Assembly: GCA_017883485.1 (NCBI GenBank)
Contig: JADGNM010000067.1
Coordinates: 1 to 9,862 of the forward strand
Reading direction: 5' to 3'
Length of the DNA: 9,862 bases
Origin: Methanosarcina sp.
GTDB taxonomy: Archaea > Halobacteriota > Methanosarcinia > Methanosarcinales > Methanosarcinaceae
Shown: positions 8,301 through 9,862 of the stretch, one piece after another
Layout of the letters: each line of letters starts with the position of its first letter
How positions within the stretch are numbered: the stretch's first letter is position 1
The notes under the pieces: model-generated
Told to the model about the DNA's origin: nothing
Seen by the model: the letters and a program-made list of their open reading frames with translations, nothing else
The model's database searches: none
Position numbers and translations under genes: made by a program

Positions 8301-8322
8301 GGGGAAGCAATAATTCTTCCCC
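8301..8322. terminator. Hairpin between the convergent helicase and pdaD genes
   Basis: GGGGAAG (8301-8307) pairs perfectly with CTTCCCC (8316-8322) over an 8-nt loop, in the 118-bp gap between two convergent genes. In the minus direction it is followed by a TAATTTTTCC stretch, giving a classic stem plus T-run for pdaD. In the plus direction the trailing T content is weaker (TTAACTCAATTT). A bidirectional terminator or mRNA 3'-end stabiliser is the simplest reading. Confidence 0.6.
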
Positions 8323-8376
8323 TTAACTCAATTTAGAAACCGCGATTTTAATCCGTCTATCTTCAATCTTTTAACT

Positions 8377-8934
8377 TTATAATTTTTCCTCTGTAGTTAC
8401 AAAGACCATTGCAGACACAACCGTGGTCCATTTGCCGTCTTTGTCGCCTTTTGCAGTCTGGCAAATGTGGAAAGAATCGAATATGTGGCCGCTTGCTTTA
8501 TACACCTGCTCTCGCTCATGCCAGGCCATCTCAGCATCAAATTCTATACCCAGAGTCGTTGCAAGCATTGTTGCCGCGAGGTCTTCAGCATATTCTCCGG
8601 CAATGATTTCTTCTTCTCCAAAAGAGTGATGTTCGGAAATATAGCCGTAATTATCCTCATTTACCGGCACAGCAGTTCCAATAGCTGCAGCCATTAAACG
8701 ATGAGGCTCATTAGTATCGTTCCTTGCAAGTACACAATGAACAATGCCACCGGGTTTCAGCTCTAAGAGGCCTTCTTCTTTGGGTATGAGCTTGCAGTTG
8801 GGAGGCAGAATACTTGAAACACTCACAAGATTGAATTTCTCTATTCTTGCAGCCCTCAGCGCAAGCTCGAAAGACGCTAATCTGTCCTTATGTACCCCGG
8901 TACCCTTTGTCAAAAATGCTTTTCTTGGGATCAT
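8377..8934 (-). CDS. pdaD: Pyruvoyl-dependent arginine decarboxylase
   Basis: PdaD decarboxylates L-arginine to agmatine in the cytoplasm. In archaea agmatine feeds polyamine synthesis and the agmatidine modification of tRNA-Ile2. The 185-residue chain has the self-cleavage motif VSVSSILPP. By analogy with the Methanocaldococcus jannaschii enzyme (Ser52/Ser53), cleavage should fall between Ser40 and Ser41, with Ser41 becoming the pyruvoyl cofactor of the alpha subunit. Glu101 in GYISEH aligns with the catalytic Glu109 of that enzyme. The PKEEGLLELKPGGIVHCVLAR segment and the MAAAIGTAVP strand fit the family. The ATG at 8934 is preceded by AAGGAG with 5-nt spacing, a strong ribosome binding site that fixes the start. 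The gene runs toward the helicase and ends at the shared hairpin. Methanosarcina species are recalled to carry two pdaD paralogues, and I cannot tell which this is. Confidence 0.95.
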   Translation of the reverse strand: MIPRKAFLTKGTGVHKDRLASFELALRAARIEKFNLVSVSSILPPNCKLIPKEEGLLELKPGGIVHCVLARNDTNEPHRLMAAAIGTAVPVNEDNYGYISEHHSFGEEEIIAGEYAEDLAATMLATTLGIEFDAEMAWHEREQVYKASGHIFDSFHICQTAKGDKDGKWTTVVSAMVFVTTEEKL

Positions 8935-8939
8935 GATAA

Positions 8940-8947
8940 CTCCTTAT
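8940..8947 (-). promoter_or_regulatory. Ribosome binding site of pdaD
   Basis: On the minus strand the sequence reads ATATATAAGGAGTTATC and then ATG. AAGGAG complements the archaeal 16S 3' end and lies 5 nt before the start codon, which supports the chosen start. The adjoining TATATAA resembles a TATA box but would place transcription initiation inside the coding region, so it is probably not the promoter. Confidence 0.75.
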
Positions 8948-9015
8948 ATATCTTTATGAGTCTGCGTGTGATTTCCATTGCATAAGCAGCTAATACACAC
9001 ATAAATGATTTGAAA

Positions 9016-9026
9016 CTTTTATATCG
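9016..9026 (-). promoter_or_regulatory. Probable TATA box of pdaD
   Basis: Read on the minus strand, CGATATAAAAG matches an archaeal TATA box. Transcription would begin about 25 nt downstream, near 8995, giving a leader of about 60 nt that contains the AAGGAG ribosome binding site. No other TATA-like element in the pdaD upstream region is spaced as sensibly. The inverted repeat at 9032-9054 lies just upstream of it. Confidence 0.5.
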
Positions 9027-9031
9027 TGAAA

Positions 9032-9054
9032 AGGACTATTGAGCTGATAGTCCT
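9032..9054. repeat. Perfect 8-bp inverted repeat upstream of the pdaD TATA box
   Basis: AGGACTAT (9032-9039) and ATAGTCCT (9047-9054) are exact inverted copies separated by 7 nt. On the minus strand the stem is followed by TTTC, so it could terminate transcription arriving from the small membrane-protein gene at 9169-9513. It also ends 6 bp upstream of the pdaD TATA box, where a dimeric regulator would bind. A second, weaker inverted repeat, AAAGTT/AACTTT with a 3-nt spacer, lies at 9080-9094. Confidence 0.7.
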
Positions 9055-9168
9055 ATCTTTCATGTCTGAAACGTACATCAAAGTTATGAACTTTTTCCTA
9101 TTAATTTGTAATTTCAAAAGATAGAAATTTCTTTGAGAGAAATATCTCAGGTTTGCGAATATAAGGAA

Positions 9169-9513
9169 TCAATTTTTTTTATCAACCATAATATGAACTA
9201 AAGCTGCCCCGAATAATCCGGCTCCCATCCACGCATGCCTCAAAAATACCAATATTAGAAACAGGAAACTCCAAAAAACCGGATTGTGTAGAATGCCTCG
9301 ATGCCTCGTGGTAAACCAAAATAAATATTTTAAATTTCCCATCCGGTTCAGAGATCTGCTATAATCTGCGTCCAGGTCAGGAGATAGATAAAGAGTACCT
9401 ATCACCCATCCAAACGAAAATAAGGGAATCCCGCCCACATCTAAATAATATAAGATGGGAACGAGGAGAAAGAGGATGGAGAAGTTTATTAATTCATGAG
9501 ATTTGCCTTTCAT
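9169..9513 (-). CDS. Small DUF2227-like putative metal-binding membrane protein
   Basis: The function of this family is not established. The 114-residue product starts MKGKSHELIN, the usual opening of DUF2227/YdjM-like proteins. It has candidate metal ligands at His6, Asp46 and Asp48 in SPDLDADYS, His71 in TRHRG and His76 in GILHN. Hydrophobic segments are at about 11-24, 28-43, 78-90 and 94-107, so it is probably an integral membrane protein. It ends shortly after LVHIMVD, the usual final motif, so it appears complete though short. The ATG at 9513 follows a purine-rich GGGGGAGGGTT, a good ribosome binding site. It shares direction with pdaD but is 234 bp away with a hairpin and promoter between, so it is probably a separate unit. 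Family assignment is by motif recall. Confidence 0.75.
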   Translation of the reverse strand: MKGKSHELINFSILFLLVPILYYLDVGGIPLFSFGWVIGTLYLSPDLDADYSRSLNRMGNLKYLFWFTTRHRGILHNPVFWSFLFLILVFLRHAWMGAGLFGAALVHIMVDKKN

Positions 9514-9751
9514 AACCCTCCCCCAAATTACAGCTTAATCTATCAGGACTTACCCTGTTGAACAGAAAAAAATAGTGGCTTAAAGACCATTTAAGTCATA
9601 ATTTTGACATATTTTCGTATTTTAGATTGTTTACTAATTTATATATATTTATTTAAAAGCTATCTTTATCTTGCTCTCTTATAAAAAGATTGAATCAAAG
9701 TGATTTAAGGGATAATTAAGATGATAAAAGTCTTGAGCAACGATGTTAAGA
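9514..9751. other. AT-rich intergenic region upstream of the small membrane protein gene
   Basis: No gene is visible here. Two small palindromes lie upstream of the minus-strand gene: CTGTT-G-AACAG at 9555-9565 and CTTAAA/TTTAAG at 9579-9584 with 9590-9595. A long TATA-like AT run at about 9636-9652 could provide a minus-strand promoter with initiation near 9615. The stretch separates the chromosomal genes from the apparent transposon end at the right edge of the window. Confidence 0.5.
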
Positions 9752-9862
9752 TCAGTTCTCATTGTGAACTACCCCTCCCTGAATTCTTCGCCTTTCGGCT
9801 CAGTTTCAAGGGATGAGCTTCCTACGAGTACATTCTCTCATATGGCTTCGATTCCTGAGAAT
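9752..9862 (-). mobile_element. Partial right end of an IS200/IS605-type element (TnpB 3' end and omegaRNA region)
   Basis: Read on the minus strand, the window edge runs through GAAGCTCATCCCTTGAAACTGAG-type sequence into a structured stretch ending GAGGGGTAGTTCAC, a layout I recognise from the ends of archaeal TnpB elements. An inner GCC/GGC stem with a GAAA tetraloop (9790-9799) is enclosed by CCCTGAA (9777-9783) pairing with TTCAAGGG (9805-9812, one bulged A). A separate AGTTC/GAACT hairpin (9754-9758 with 9766-9770) lies outside it. In this family such structures form the omegaRNA scaffold and right-end recognition hairpin just beyond the tnpB stop. The tnpB body would lie past 9862. Two open minus frames stop here, at 9806 and at 9822; I cannot tell which is the TnpB C-terminus. 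No left end is available to confirm. Confidence 0.5.

Overview
The window looks like chromosomal DNA of a methanogenic archaeon, most likely Methanosarcina or a close relative. The evidence is archaeal TATA-box promoter layouts, purine-rich archaeal ribosome binding sites, moderate-GC genes separated by very AT-rich spacers, and a pyruvoyl-dependent arginine decarboxylase of the archaeal PdaD type. The genus is inferred from these features and from family recall, not from a database search.

Layout from left to right. An AT-rich spacer of about 390 bp holds no gene I can support. It is followed on the plus strand by a divergent TatC (393-1178) and, after a spacer with two small hairpins and a TATA box, by a ten-helix EamA/DMT-type transporter (1378-2337) that is probably leaderless. 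A 452-bp AT-rich spacer then carries three perfect tandem copies of a 14-bp unit and two overlapping hairpins. The dominant gene comes next: a single 1822-codon plus-strand reading frame (2790-8258) encoding a DUF4011 - superfamily 1 helicase - PD-(D/E)XK nuclease - DUF3320 fusion. Its long acidic linker contains an in-frame 12-bp tandem repeat. This gene converges on pdaD (8377-8934, minus), with a strong hairpin between them. Upstream of pdaD lie a ribosome binding site, a minus-strand TATA box and a perfect 8-bp-arm inverted repeat. Next is a small minus-strand DUF2227-like putative metal-binding membrane protein (9169-9513). The right edge (about 9752-9862) looks like the 3' end of an IS200/IS605-type TnpB element, with a structured omegaRNA/right-end region, entering from outside the window on the minus strand.

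The genes do not form one pathway. TatC exports folded proteins, EamA is a small-molecule exporter of unknown substrate, PdaD makes agmatine, and the DUF2227 gene is uncharacterised. The most interesting item is the giant helicase-nuclease. It has every expected SF1 helicase motif and nuclease acidic residues in one chain and no companion gene, which fits a self-contained genome-defence or DNA-processing protein. The second point of interest is that TatC appears to lack both glutamates that normally read the twin-arginine signal.
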